A stretch of DNA of 64,000 nt from Oceanicola sp. 502str15 (lineage in GTDB: Bacteria; Pseudomonadota; Alphaproteobacteria; Rhodobacterales; Rhodobacteraceae), in assembly GCF_024105635.1 (NCBI RefSeq), contig NZ_WYDQ01000001.1, forward strand, positions 3,782,501-3,846,500, given 5' to 3'. Positions 1 through 9,002 of the stretch are shown here, piece after piece. The notes under the pieces were generated by a model that saw nothing but the letters and a program-made list of their open reading frames with translations, did no database searches and was not told the DNA's origin. The translations under genes and the position numbers were made by a program. How positions within the stretch are numbered: the stretch's first letter is position 1; every line of letters begins with the position of its first letter.

Positions 1-604
1 GAAAGCCCTCGCCCACCACCTCGCGCACGGCGGCGCAGGCCTTGTAGTCGAGCCGCACATCCGGCGCGCCGGGCATCGGCACCATCCAGCCATGCAGCTT
101 GATCGCCTTGTAGCCGCGCCCCAGCATCCATTCGGCAAAGCGGGCGTAATCCTCCGGCGTAGCAAGACCGCCCTCCATGTCATCGCCGCACATGGTCGAG
201 CCATAGGCGAGGATCTTGGGCCGGTAGCCGCCCAGCAGCTTCCACACCGGCTGGCCCGTGACTTTGCCCATCAGATCCCAGAGCGCGAGGTCGACGGCGG
301 TGAGCGTCCGGTCGGTCAACTGTCCGCCTGACAGGCGCTGCCACTTGTAAATCGCATACCACGCCCGCTCGATCAGCAGCGGGCTCTCGCCAATCAGGTT
401 GGGCCGCACGTAGCGCTCCAGCACATCGGGGCGCACATCCGTCGGGCGGCAAATGGCCTGCCCCACGGTGCCGTCTTCGCAGATGATCTGCAGCAGCGTC
501 GAGCTGCCGGTGCCCTCGGGGCCGGGGTGGTTGTGCCCGTCGCTGTCGCGCTGGGTGTAGGTGCGATGGCTGAAGGTGATCGCCTCGACGCGCTCGATCT
601 TCAT
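1..604 (-). CDS. Enolase-superfamily sugar-acid dehydratase, 3' part cut by window edge
   Basis: The first 201 residues are visible. They form the N-terminal capping domain and start of the barrel of a mandelate racemase/muconate lactonizing enzyme family protein (sequence TAVDLALWDLMGK near residue 102 and LLGGYRP near 124 are typical). The second-strand base motif reads K169-L-H171, a KxH variant of the usual KxK. Metal-binding Asp/Glu residues lie beyond the window. The start ATG overlaps the stop of the upstream hydrolase (ATGA), so the gene is the distal member of the ABC-transporter operon. The family dehydrates or cycloisomerises acid sugars; the neighbourhood supports an acid-sugar substrate, which one is unknown. 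Confidence 0.85.
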   Translation of the reverse strand, partial: MKIERVEAITFSHRTYTQRDSDGHNHPGPEGTGSSTLLQIICEDGTVGQAICRPTDVRPDVLERYVRPNLIGESPLLIERAWYAIYKWQRLSGGQLTDRTLTAVDLALWDLMGKVTGQPVWKLLGGYRPKILAYGSTMCGDDMEGGLATPEDYARFAEWMLGRGYKAIKLHGWMVPMPGAPDVRLDYKACAAVREVVGEGF

Positions 605-1440
605 GTGAGGGTCTCCTTGAGAAAGTTTGCGGCCTTGCTGATGCAGGCGTTGGCGGCGGGCACGAGCCTGCCGCGGTTGATGAAGCCATGGGTCACCCCC
701 GGCTCGACATGCCATGTGGTTGGCACCCCCGCGCCGCTGAGCGCCTGCGCCATGGCACTATTTTCACTGAGCAACACGTCGACTTCGGCGGCGACCAGCA
801 GCGCGGGAGGCAGGCCGCGCAGGTCGGCCTTGAGGGGCGCGATCAACTCGTCGCGCAACGCGTCGGGGTCATACATGGCAAAGAGGTCGCGCATCCGGGC
901 ACGGGTGAGGCCGGGGCCCTCGGCATGGGCGCAGTAACTCTCGGTGTCGAAATCATCGCCAAAGACGCCGTAGAACAGCACCATGCCGGCCAGCTCGTGG
1001 GTGGTGGAAAGTGCGGTTGCGAGGGCAAGGTTGGCCCCGGCGGAGGCCCCGCCAATGGCGATCCGCCCGCCCTTTGCAGCAAGCCAGGCCAGCGCGGCGC
1101 GGCAATCTTCCAGCCCTGCGGGGTAGGGGTGGGCAGGGGCAAGGCGATAGCTGATGCTCAGCACGTCCCAGCCGCTTTCCAGCGCCATCCCGGCCGCCGA
1201 AGGCTCATGCAGCGCAATCGACCCACCCGCCCATCCGCCGCCGTGGATGTAAAGCAGCGTGCCCGCATCCCCGCCGCCCCGATAGAGCCTTGCAGCCTGC
1301 GGCTGGCCAGCACCGCCGGTGTAGCTGAGGTCTTCGAACGGCGCCTTTGCCACCCCCTCGTTCCAATAGGCGGCAGCCTCCTCGGGCGTCGGAAAGTCTC
1401 CGAGCGCAATCACCTGCTCTATGCCTTCCGCGTATCTCAC
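601..1440 (-). CDS. Alpha/beta hydrolase, HSL/esterase family
   Basis: A 279-residue cytoplasmic hydrolase with the oxyanion motif H66-G-G-G and nucleophile elbow G131-A-S133-A-G135 of the hormone-sensitive-lipase-like esterases; the Asp (in AEVDVLLSE) and His (in GVTHGF) of the triad are also visible. It starts with GTG inside the stop of the ATPase gene (GTGA overlap) and its own stop overlaps the next start, so it is translationally coupled in the importer operon. A role in removing ester groups (for example acetyl or methyl groups) from an imported sugar derivative, or opening a lactone, is an inference from context. Confidence 0.88.
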   Translation of the reverse strand: MRYAEGIEQVIALGDFPTPEEAAAYWNEGVAKAPFEDLSYTGGAGQPQAARLYRGGGDAGTLLYIHGGGWAGGSIALHEPSAAGMALESGWDVLSISYRLAPAHPYPAGLEDCRAALAWLAAKGGRIAIGGASAGANLALATALSTTHELAGMVLFYGVFGDDFDTESYCAHAEGPGLTRARMRDLFAMYDPDALRDELIAPLKADLRGLPPALLVAAEVDVLLSENSAMAQALSGAGVPTTWHVEPGVTHGFINRGRLVPAANACISKAANFLKETLT

Positions 1441-3149
1441 GCGCCCTCTCCCATGTAGCGATGCCGCTGCCGCGTGCCGCGCAGGGCCGGGTCGGCGATG
1501 GGCACCGAGCTGAGAAGCGCCTTGGTATAAGGATGCTGCGGGTTGGTGATGATCTCTTCGGTCTCGCCGATCTCGACGATCTTGCCGCGATACATCACCG
1601 CCACCCGGTCGCAGAAATAGCGGATCACTGCCATGTCGTGGCTGATGAAGATGAAGCTCAACCCCATCTCGGCCTGAAGCCGCAGCAGCAGATCAAGCAC
1701 CTGCGTGCGGATCGACACATCCAGCGCCGAGGTCGGCTCATCGGCGATCACCAGCTTCGGCTCCAGCGCAATGGCCCGCGCCACCACGATCCGCTGCCGC
1801 TGCCCGCCCGAGAAGGCGTGGGGATAACGCTCCATCATCCCCGGCTCCAGGCCAACCTCCGTCAGCAACTTAGCCACCCGGTCCTCCAGCTCGCTCCCCG
1901 AGGCCACTCCGTTCACCACCAGCGGCTCCGCGATCAGCTGCTTCACCGTCATCCGCGGGTTCAGCGAGGCGAACGGGTCCTGAAAGATCATCCGTATCTG
2001 CTGGCGATAGCTCTGCATCTCCGCGCGCCCGGCCTTCACCAGATCGGAGCCGCGATAATCCACCACGCCCTCCGGGTCATAGACCCGCGCAATGCAGCGC
2101 CCCACGGTCGTCTTGCCCGAGCCGCTCTCGCCCACGATCCCCAGCGCCTCGCCTTCCTTCAGCGAAAAGCTCACCCCGTCGACCGCCTTGGTCACGTCCG
2201 TCACCCGCTGCAAGAAGCCCTCGCGCTTCTCGAACTTCAGCCGCAGGTCGCTGACCCGCAAAATCTCCTTTGCATCCGCCGCAGGCCGCACCTTGGCCGC
2301 CGCAGGCTCTTCCAGCCGCTTCACCGCGCCCAGCAGGCGGCGGGTGTAGGGGTGCTGCTGCTCGGCAAAGAGCGGCCCGGTCTCGCCGGTTTCCACCACA
2401 TGGCCCTTCTCCATCACCACCACCTCGTCGGCCAGCTCGGCCACCACGCCCATGTCATGGGTGATGAACATGATCGCCATGTTCAGCTCCACCTGAAGCT
2501 TGCGCATCAGGTCGAGGATCTCGGCCTGCGTGGTCACATCCAGCGCCGTGGTCGGCTCATCGGCAATCAGCACATCAGGGCGGCACGACAGCGCCATGGC
2601 AATCATCGCCCGCTGCCGCATTCCGCCGGAAAACTCGAAGGCATATTGGTCCAGCGCCTTCTCCGGCTTCGGGATCTCCACCTGCTCCAGCATCCCCCGC
2701 GCAATCTCGCGGGCCTCCTGCTTGGTGCAGGTCCGGTGCAGGCGGATCGCCTCGATGATCTGGTTGCCGATGGTATGCACCGGGCTGAGGCTGCTCATCG
2801 GCTCCTGAAAGATCATCCCGATCTTGCCGCCCCGAATATCACGGATCGCCTTGCCCCTCGGGTCCAGCGCCGTGGTTTCTATCTCCTCGCCCCGCGACGG
2901 GCGGAACAGCACCCGCCCGCCGTTGATCACACCGGGGCGTGGCACCATGTTCAGGATCGCCCGCGCGGTCACCGACTTGCCCGAGCCGCTCTCGCCCACG
3001 ATCGCCGTGGTCTTGCCCCGGTGCAGCTCGAAGCTCACGCCATGGAGCACGTCGAACATGCCCTTGCGGGTGTTGAACCCGACATTGAGGTTTTCGACCG
3101 CGAGGATCGGGCGGCGGCTTGCTTCACTGGCCATAAGGGTCTGCGGCAT
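1437..3149 (-). CDS. Oligopeptide-type ABC transporter, two ATPase domains fused (DppD-DppF type)
   Basis: About 570 residues with two complete ABC ATPase domains in one chain. The first has Walker A GESGSGKS, signature FSGGMRQR and Walker B VLIADEP; the second has GESGSGKTTVGR, FSGGQRQR and LVIADEP, each followed by a C-terminal oligopeptide-binding-type extension (HPYTRRLL, HPYTKALL). It energises the two permeases encoded just upstream. The start is uncertain: ATG at 3149, GTG at 3152 or ATG at 3134 all lie inside the end of the permease gene, giving an 11-29 nt overlap. The Opp/Dpp class imports peptides but also oligosaccharides and sugar acids; the catabolic neighbours favour the latter. 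Confidence 0.95.
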   Translation of the reverse strand: MPQTLMASEASRRPILAVENLNVGFNTRKGMFDVLHGVSFELHRGKTTAIVGESGSGKSVTARAILNMVPRPGVINGGRVLFRPSRGEEIETTALDPRGKAIRDIRGGKIGMIFQEPMSSLSPVHTIGNQIIEAIRLHRTCTKQEAREIARGMLEQVEIPKPEKALDQYAFEFSGGMRQRAMIAMALSCRPDVLIADEPTTALDVTTQAEILDLMRKLQVELNMAIMFITHDMGVVAELADEVVVMEKGHVVETGETGPLFAEQQHPYTRRLLGAVKRLEEPAAAKVRPAADAKEILRVSDLRLKFEKREGFLQRVTDVTKAVDGVSFSLKEGEALGIVGESGSGKTTVGRCIARVYDPEGVVDYRGSDLVKAGRAEMQSYRQQIRMIFQDPFASLNPRMTVKQLIAEPLVVNGVASGSELEDRVAKLLTEVGLEPGMMERYPHAFSGGQRQRIVVARAIALEPKLVIADEPTSALDVSIRTQVLDLLLRLQAEMGLSFIFISHDMAVIRYFCDRVAVMYRGKIVEIGETEEIITNPQHPYTKALLSSVPIADPALRGTRQRHRYMGEGA

Positions 3150-4290
3150 CACGCATGCCGTCTCCTAGAAAGTTGAAGGCCAGCACCGCCACCACGACGA
3201 AACCGCCGGGGATGAACAGCCATGGGGCCTGTGAGATCGAGCGGATGTTCTGCGCCTCTTTCAGCAGCACGCCCCAGCTGATCGCGGGGGGCTGAAGGCC
3301 GAGGCCAAGAAAGCTCAGGCCGGTTTCGGCCAGGATCATCAGCGGGATCGCCAGCGTCAGCGAGGCGATGATGTGGCTGGTCAGCGAGGGCAGCATGTGC
3401 CGAAAGATGATCCGCCGCTCGCTGGCCCCGTCGAGCCTTGCGGCGATGACAAAATCATCATGCTTCATCGCAAGGAACCGCCCGCGCACCACGCGGCCAA
3501 GTTCTGTCCACCCGACGAGGCTGACAATCAGCGTGATTACGAAATACTGCTGATAGATCGGCCAGGAGGGCGGCAGCGCGGCCGCCAGCGCCAGCCAGAT
3601 CGGAATGGTCGGCAGGCTCAGCACAAACTCGATCAGCCGCTGGATCACCGTGTCGATCCGCCCGCCGTAATAGCCCGAAATCCCGCCCAGCGTGATCCCC
3701 AGCACCAGCGCAATCGCCACGCCGACAAGCCCGATGCTCATCGAAATCCGGGTGCCGTAAACCACGCGGGAAAACATGTCGCGCCCCAGCCGGTCGGCCC
3801 CGAAGATAAAGAAGTTTTCGCGCGGGTTCACCGTGGCCATCAAGTGCACATCGGTCTCCCAGAGGCCCCAAAACTTGTAGTCCTGCCCGCGCCCGAAGAG
3901 CCGCAGGTAGATCTTTTCGCCCGAGGGCGTGTAGGTCACGGCCAGCGTCTCGGGGTCGCGCTCCCGGTCCATCTCGTACACGTAGGGGCGAATGCGCCAG
4001 CCATCCTCGGTGCTGTCGATGAAATGGATCATCTGCGGCGGGTGATAGACGGCGCGGCGGTTGCTGTCGGTCGGATCGTTCGGCGCAACGAAACCGGCGA
4101 AGAGCGACACCAGATACATGAAGCCGATCACCCAAAGCCCGATCATCGCCAGCCGGTGCTTCTTGAAGGCCCACCACGTCAGCTGCCACTGCGAAGCAAT
4201 CCCCACCTCATCGGGGTCATGGGCCGGGTCGACCGCCAGCACCTCCTCGGGGGCCTCGCTGTTAAGGTTCTGTTGAGTGGTTTCAGTCAT
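3124..4290 (-). CDS. Oligopeptide-type ABC transporter permease (DppC/OppC family)
   Basis: A 388-residue inner-membrane permease. After a first membrane segment (about residues 48-70) comes an insert of some 100 residues before the transport domain, as in the longer OppC/YejE-like permeases, then membrane segments with the EAA coupling loop (ARLDGASERRIIFRHMLPS). The C-terminus GDGMRDAADP is typical for the family. It overlaps the partner permease gene by 8 nt at its start and the ATPase gene at its end. The length of the periplasmic insert suggests a large substrate or specialised binding-protein contact, an inference only. Confidence 0.94.
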   Translation of the reverse strand: MTETTQQNLNSEAPEEVLAVDPAHDPDEVGIASQWQLTWWAFKKHRLAMIGLWVIGFMYLVSLFAGFVAPNDPTDSNRRAVYHPPQMIHFIDSTEDGWRIRPYVYEMDRERDPETLAVTYTPSGEKIYLRLFGRGQDYKFWGLWETDVHLMATVNPRENFFIFGADRLGRDMFSRVVYGTRISMSIGLVGVAIALVLGITLGGISGYYGGRIDTVIQRLIEFVLSLPTIPIWLALAAALPPSWPIYQQYFVITLIVSLVGWTELGRVVRGRFLAMKHDDFVIAARLDGASERRIIFRHMLPSLTSHIIASLTLAIPLMILAETGLSFLGLGLQPPAISWGVLLKEAQNIRSISQAPWLFIPGGFVVVAVLAFNFLGDGMRDAADPYGQ

Positions 4291-5269
4291 ACTTCACCCG
4301 TGGATCGAGCAAGACGAGCAGGATGTCTGAAAGCAGCATCCCGATCACGGTGAGAGAGGAGAGCATCAGCACGAAGGCCCCGGCGAGATACATGTCTTGC
4401 GCCAGCAGCGCCTGAAGCATCAGCGGCCCGGCGGTGGGCAGGCTCAGCACGATGGCGGTCACGACCGCGCCCGATACGAGGTTGGGCAGCACCCAGCCGA
4501 TCGTCGAGACGAATGGGTTCAGCGCCACGCGGACCGGGTATTTCATGATGAGCCAAAACTCCGAGAGCCCCTTGGCGCGGGCTGTGTCGACATAGGGCTT
4601 GTTCAGCTCGTCGAGCAGATTGGCCCGCATGATACGGATGAGCGATGCCGTGGCCGAGGTGCCAAGCACGACAACGGGCAGCCAGAGGTGTTTGGCGAGA
4701 TCCCAGACCTTGGCCATGCTCCAGGGCGCGTTCTTGTATTCGTTCGAAAACAGGCCGCCCACATCGGCGCCAAAATGGACCACACCAATATACATCAGGA
4801 TCAGCGCGAGCAGAAAGTTGGGGGTTGCAAGGCCAATGAAGCCGATGGTGGTGGCGAGGTAATCGCCAAAGGAATACTTGTGAACGGCGGAATAAACCCC
4901 GATCGGAAAGGCCACGGCCCAGGTAAAGAGCAGCGTCGCCATCGACAGGCAAAGCGTCAGCCCCATGCGGCCCCAGACCAGGTCAGACACCGGCTGCCGC
5001 CACTCGAAGCTCATCCCGAAGTCGCCCACCATGAGGCGGCTAACCCATTTGAAATATTGCACATATAGCGGCTGATCGAGCCCGAAGCGTTCGCGCAGGT
5101 TCTGCACGGAGGCCTGGTCCATCACCTCGTTGCTCTCGCCCAGCTTGGCGATATAGGTCGTCAGATAGTCGCCCGGCGGTGCCTGGATGAGCAGGAAGGC
5201 GACGATGGAGACACCGAAGAGAAACGGCACCATCCAGAGGATGCGTTTCAGGATGTAACGCCAGATCAT
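4283..5269 (-). CDS. Oligopeptide-type ABC transporter permease (DppB/OppB family)
   Basis: A 328-residue membrane protein beginning MIWRYILKRILWMVPFLFGVS, the usual first membrane segment of DppB-type permeases, with the conserved RFGLDQPLYVQYFKW region near residue 60, EAA loop (RAKGLSEFWLIMKYPVRVALNP) and the C-terminal LLDPRVKYD. It is separated from the binding-protein gene by 74 nt that contain a strong hairpin and overlaps the next permease gene by 8 nt. It forms the channel heterodimer with the DppC-type partner. Confidence 0.95.
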   Translation of the reverse strand: MIWRYILKRILWMVPFLFGVSIVAFLLIQAPPGDYLTTYIAKLGESNEVMDQASVQNLRERFGLDQPLYVQYFKWVSRLMVGDFGMSFEWRQPVSDLVWGRMGLTLCLSMATLLFTWAVAFPIGVYSAVHKYSFGDYLATTIGFIGLATPNFLLALILMYIGVVHFGADVGGLFSNEYKNAPWSMAKVWDLAKHLWLPVVVLGTSATASLIRIMRANLLDELNKPYVDTARAKGLSEFWLIMKYPVRVALNPFVSTIGWVLPNLVSGAVVTAIVLSLPTAGPLMLQALLAQDMYLAGAFVLMLSSLTVIGMLLSDILLVLLDPRVKYD

Positions 5270-5314
5270 TGGGATTGCCTGTCAGGGTTTTGGTTGCGCC
5301 GGAGGGCGTTGGGT

Positions 5315-5337
5315 GGGCGGGCCCGAAAGGCCCGCCC
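5315..5337 (-). terminator. Intercistronic hairpin after the binding-protein gene
   Basis: A perfect 9-bp stem (GGGCGGGCC / GGCCCGCCC) with a 5-nt loop lies between the stop of the binding protein and the start of the first permease. Such hairpins in ABC operons usually protect the upstream message and attenuate read-through, giving excess binding protein. There is no T run, so it is probably a partial terminator or stabiliser. Confidence 0.7.
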
Positions 5338-5343
5338 GGAGTT

Positions 5344-7266
5344 TCAGCTTTCCGGCCAATACCAGGTTTGCGGCAGGGTCGGGCCCGGATCGGGATACAT
5401 CCACGACGAGGGCAGGCTGCGCGGCGCGTTCATCAGCTTCTTGTTCACCACGCCCACGAGGTTCGGCGCGAGGGCGATGCCGATGATCTCCATCTCGTCG
5501 GCGGCCTCCTGGTGGATCTGCCGGAAGATATCCAGCGCCTTCTCCTGATCGGCCTCCTGCTTGAAGGCATCATAGAGCGCGAGCCGTTTCTTCATGCTCT
5601 CGGTCGGCTCCTCGCCTTCCGATCCGCCGGAAAGATACCAACGAGTCCACGGGATTGCGAACCAGCTGGCCTGCGGATGCACGGCCAGAACGTCCCGCGG
5701 CGAAAGTGTCGGGTCCAGCCCGCCGGGCGCGCCCCAGACCATGAAGTCATGCTCGTTGGCCTCGCCGCGCGAGTAGTAGATCGACCGCTCGACAGAGGTG
5801 GAGTTCAGCTCGATGCCGATCTCTTCCCATTGCTCCTTGATGATCTCAAGGCTGTCGCCCCAGTCGGGCTGCTCCACGCCAGTATACTGCGCGTTGAACA
5901 CGATCCGGCTGCCATCGGGGAACAGGCGAAACCCCTCGTCGTCCTTCTCGGCATAACCGGCCGCATCCAGCAATTCATTCGCCTTGTCAGGGTCATAGTC
6001 GGTGAACTGCTTGCCGAGTTGCTCGTTGTAGAGCACATGGGTCGGCCTTGGCCCGATCTGGTAGGGCTCGCCCTGGCCCTGGTAGACGATATCGATGATC
6101 TCGTCGCGGTCGATCCCGAGGCTCAGGGCCACGCGCACATCATGGTTGCGAATGAACTCGCGCATCTGCGGGTTCTTGTGCGTGTGATTGAAGTGGATCG
6201 CCATCGAATTCGAGTTCGAGTTGATCATGTCGAGGATCTCGAAGCCGCCTTTCTCGGCGTTCTCCGCAAACACCGGCTTGTTGGCCGGGTTCGAGATTTT
6301 CCGGCGCTGAAAGTCGATGTTGCCGGCAATCGCCTCAAGCACGAGCGCCTCGTTATCCTGCGCTACGCCCATTTCGAGCTGGTCGATATAGGGCAGCTGA
6401 TTGCCCTCCTCATCGACCTGCCAGAAGTAGGGATTGCGCTCCATCACCACCTGCGTGGAGCCGGCAGAATAGCCCTCTCCGGTCACCACCCAAGGGTCCA
6501 GCGTGGGCCGCTCGGGGTTGGACCAGCGGTTGGGGGCTTCCACCTCGCCGCACTTCAGGCGGTAGAGCGCGGGCCAGTCTTCGACCGCCTCGGTCTCGTC
6601 CACCATGGCCTGCACGTTGTCATTGTAGGCGGGGTGGAACTGCTGGCAGTAGTGCTTGGCCCAAAGCACCGGCTCCTGTGCGAGCGGCGTGGCCAGCTCG
6701 GTCAGGAAGGTGCCATAGGGCGCCGCGAACTTGAGGATGACGGTGTAGTCATCCACCTTCTCGGCCTGCATCGGCTCCCCGGCCACCACGAAGCGGGCCG
6801 GCGCATTGGGGTAGAATTCCTGGTTGTTCAACAAGTCGTTGACGAAGAACAGAATATCGTCAGCGGTGAACGGCTCGCCGTCCGACCATTTCATGCCCTC
6901 GCGGAGTTTGAAGGTGAACTCGGAGCCGTCTTCATTGGTGGTCCAGCTTTCGGCCACGTTGGGCACGACGCCGGAGAAATCGGGCTTCCAGCGGGTCAAG
7001 CCTTGGGGGCTGATGATCCGCAGAATCGAGTTGTGGTCGTTTGACCCGCCGAGCATCCGGCGCAACTTTCCACCGTATGCCCCGATGTTCTCGAGGCCGG
7101 TAACAACCTCGGGCTGGGCCGGCAGCCGCTCTTCCAGCGGCGGCAGGTTGCCTGCAGCCACGGCTTCGGCAAGGGCCGGAGCCTCTCCGGCCATGGCGGT
7201 GAACGGATGCAAAAATACGCCGACGGCAAGCGCGGCCACTGACGAGAATCGCCAATTTCGTGTCAT
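5344..7266 (-). CDS. ABC transporter substrate-binding protein, family 5 (SBP_bac_5)
   Basis: About 640 residues. The ATG at 7266 is preferred because an AGGGAGGAAG ribosome site precedes it and the protein then begins with a clean signal peptide (MTRNWRFSSVAALAVGVFLHPFTAMA). The body has the family-5 signature region (LREGMKWSDGEPFTADDILFFVNDLL) and IGIDRDEIID helix. It is a periplasmic receptor feeding the adjacent permeases. The gene is the first of the minus-strand operon and diverges from a FadR-type regulator, which likely controls it. The ligand is not evident; the context points to a sugar-acid oligomer or glycoside. Confidence 0.94.
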   Translation of the reverse strand: MTRNWRFSSVAALAVGVFLHPFTAMAGEAPALAEAVAAGNLPPLEERLPAQPEVVTGLENIGAYGGKLRRMLGGSNDHNSILRIISPQGLTRWKPDFSGVVPNVAESWTTNEDGSEFTFKLREGMKWSDGEPFTADDILFFVNDLLNNQEFYPNAPARFVVAGEPMQAEKVDDYTVILKFAAPYGTFLTELATPLAQEPVLWAKHYCQQFHPAYNDNVQAMVDETEAVEDWPALYRLKCGEVEAPNRWSNPERPTLDPWVVTGEGYSAGSTQVVMERNPYFWQVDEEGNQLPYIDQLEMGVAQDNEALVLEAIAGNIDFQRRKISNPANKPVFAENAEKGGFEILDMINSNSNSMAIHFNHTHKNPQMREFIRNHDVRVALSLGIDRDEIIDIVYQGQGEPYQIGPRPTHVLYNEQLGKQFTDYDPDKANELLDAAGYAEKDDEGFRLFPDGSRIVFNAQYTGVEQPDWGDSLEIIKEQWEEIGIELNSTSVERSIYYSRGEANEHDFMVWGAPGGLDPTLSPRDVLAVHPQASWFAIPWTRWYLSGGSEGEEPTESMKKRLALYDAFKQEADQEKALDIFRQIHQEAADEMEIIGIALAPNLVGVVNKKLMNAPRSLPSSWMYPDPGPTLPQTWYWPES

Positions 7267-7335
7267 GAATCTTCCTCCCTGTGCTTTCGCTCTTCCGAGT
7301 CTCAGCGGCACCACGACACCATTTGCGCGGCCAGG

Positions 7336-7369
7336 TTGTCAAACAAATTTTGCAATGTTGTAATTTGTT
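7336..7369. promoter_or_regulatory. Candidate GntR/FadR-type operators in the divergent intergenic region
   Basis: TTGTCAAACAA at 7336-7346 fits the FadR-subfamily consensus TNGTNNNACNA exactly. An inverted repeat AACAAATT (7342-7349) / AATTTGTT (7362-7369) overlaps it. Both sit in the AT-rich gap between the binding-protein gene and the GntR regulator gene, the expected place for an autoregulated divergent control site. Confidence 0.55.
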
Positions 7370-7403
7370 GCGGCGTGCTAGAGCGGTGTCGGGAGATATG
7401 TGC

Positions 7404-8129
7404 ATGAATGACATGGCGAAAGACGGCAGCGTCCGCGGAGAGGCCGCCCGTTCAAGGCGGCTGGAGAGCGAGGTTTACGAGCGCCTGCTCGAACAGATTC
7501 GCGGCGGCCATTACACGCTGGGTCAGAAACTGCCCGCCGAAAAAGACCTTTCTGCGGAGCATGGCGTGTCTCGTCCCGTCATACGTTCTGCCCTTGCCCA
7601 CCTGCGCGAAGACGGGCTGATCGTGTCGCGCCAAGGGGCCGGGTCCTTTGTCAGCGGTGGCGGGCAAAGCGGGGAGGCGGGCTATGCGCCGCTGCAAAGC
7701 ATCAACGACATTGCCGCCTACATCGAGTTTCGAAAGATCCTTGAGGTGCAGGGTGCCGGTCTGGCCGCGCTGAAGGCCGGGCCTGAAGAGGTGGCGGCGC
7801 TGGAGGCGATGCTGGAAGACATGGAGAAAAGCGTGCGCGAAAGAACCTCGACTATCGAGATGGATGCGCGGTTCCATGTCAGAATCGCCGAATTGTCGGA
7901 CAACCGCTTCATCGTGGACACGCTCCATATGCTCCGCTCGCACATGTTTTTCATCGGCAAGTTCGTCCGCAGCCTGGGCACCACCGGATACCGTGAGGGC
8001 AAGATTTCCATGGTCGGCGAGCACCGGCGGATTTTCGACGGGATCGCGGCCGGGGATGCCGAGGCGGCCCGGGAGGCAATGGCCGAACATATCGAGGCGT
8101 CGAGGCGCCGGGTTTTCAAAGGGGAGTGA
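7404..8129 (+). CDS. GntR-family transcriptional regulator, FadR/FCD subfamily
   Basis: A 241-residue regulator: an N-terminal winged helix-turn-helix (about residues 18-85, with LPAEKDLSAEHGVSRPVIRSALAHLREDGLI) and a C-terminal FCD ligand domain whose metal-binding residues are visible (D..H in DARFHVRIAE, EHRRIFD and AEHIE). ATG at 7404 is chosen because GGGAGA lies 7 nt before it; ATG at 7398 and 7413 are alternatives. It heads the plus-strand catabolic run and faces the importer operon. It is probably a repressor relieved by a sugar acid. Confidence 0.9.
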   Translation: MNDMAKDGSVRGEAARSRRLESEVYERLLEQIRGGHYTLGQKLPAEKDLSAEHGVSRPVIRSALAHLREDGLIVSRQGAGSFVSGGGQSGEAGYAPLQSINDIAAYIEFRKILEVQGAGLAALKAGPEEVAALEAMLEDMEKSVRERTSTIEMDARFHVRIAELSDNRFIVDTLHMLRSHMFFIGKFVRSLGTTGYREGKISMVGEHRRIFDGIAAGDAEAAREAMAEHIEASRRRVFKGE

Positions 8130-8132
8130 GAC

Positions 8133-9002
8133 ATGGCTGTAAAGGTTGAGGTGGCCACGCCCGAGCGGGCGCGGCTTGGCGAGGGGCCGGTTTGGGATGT
8201 GGCCGATCAGGCGCTCTGGTGGGCAGACATCACCGGCGGCAAGATTCGCCGCACGGGCGAAGATGGCTCCGACAAAGTGTTCGACTTTGGCGAACCCGTG
8301 GGTTGCCTTGCCCGGCGCGAGGCGGGCGGGTTGATCGTGGCGGCCAAATCCGGCTTCTATCTTTATGACACGGAAACCTTAACAAAGACCTTTCTCACGG
8401 ACCCGGAAACCCATCGCCCCGGCAACCGCTTCAACGACGGCGGCACAGACATGCAGGGCCGGTTCTGGGCGGGCACGATGAAGGATGATGGCGGGCCGCC
8501 CGAGGAGTTGGGGCAATTCTATCGCTACGGAACCGACGGTTCCGTGACGCCCTTCTTCGACAAGGTCTATACCACCAACGGCCTTGCCTTCAGCCCAGAC
8601 GGCACAACGATGTATTACTCCGACAGCAACCCGCTGGTGCGCACGATCTGGGCCTGCGACTACGACACCGATACGGGAACCCCCTCCAACCGCAGGGTTT
8701 TCTTTGACACCCGCGAGGTCGCGGGCCGCCCGGACGGGGGCACGGTGGATGCCGACGGGTGCTACTGGATGGCCGGAATCAGCGGCTGGCAACTGGTGCG
8801 GATCACGCCTGAGGGCAAGGTGGACCGGATCGTGGACATGCCGGTGGAGCGCCCGACCAAGCCGATGTTCGGCGGGCGCAACCTCGACATCCTCTATGTC
8901 ACCTCGATCGGCTCCGACGCGGAAGATGCGCTGGATGGCAGCCTATTTGCCGTCACCGGCCTCGGCGTGACCGGGGTTGAGCAGGCGAGGTTCGCGGGAT
9001 GA
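8133..9002 (+). CDS. SMP-30/gluconolactonase family protein
   Basis: A 289-residue six-bladed propeller lactonase. Typical features are the start VEVATPERARLGEGPVWD (metal-binding Glu), NRFNDGGTDMQGRFWAGTM in the middle and the YYSDSNPLVRTIWACDYD strand. Such enzymes hydrolyse aldono- or aldaro-lactones to free acids. It follows the GntR gene by 3 nt and overlaps the DgoD-like gene by ATGA. With uronate dehydrogenase three genes downstream, hydrolysis of an aldarolactone is a likely role. Confidence 0.9.
   Translation: MAVKVEVATPERARLGEGPVWDVADQALWWADITGGKIRRTGEDGSDKVFDFGEPVGCLARREAGGLIVAAKSGFYLYDTETLTKTFLTDPETHRPGNRFNDGGTDMQGRFWAGTMKDDGGPPEELGQFYRYGTDGSVTPFFDKVYTTNGLAFSPDGTTMYYSDSNPLVRTIWACDYDTDTGTPSNRRVFFDTREVAGRPDGGTVDADGCYWMAGISGWQLVRITPEGKVDRIVDMPVERPTKPMFGGRNLDILYVTSIGSDAEDALDGSLFAVTGLGVTGVEQARFAG

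Noticed and set aside
1347..3176. 609-residue open frame on the plus strand opposite the ABC ATPase gene
   Set aside because: It is His/Arg/Leu-rich, has no recognisable domain and is a mirror of a clear ATPase gene; high G+C creates such antisense frames throughout the window.
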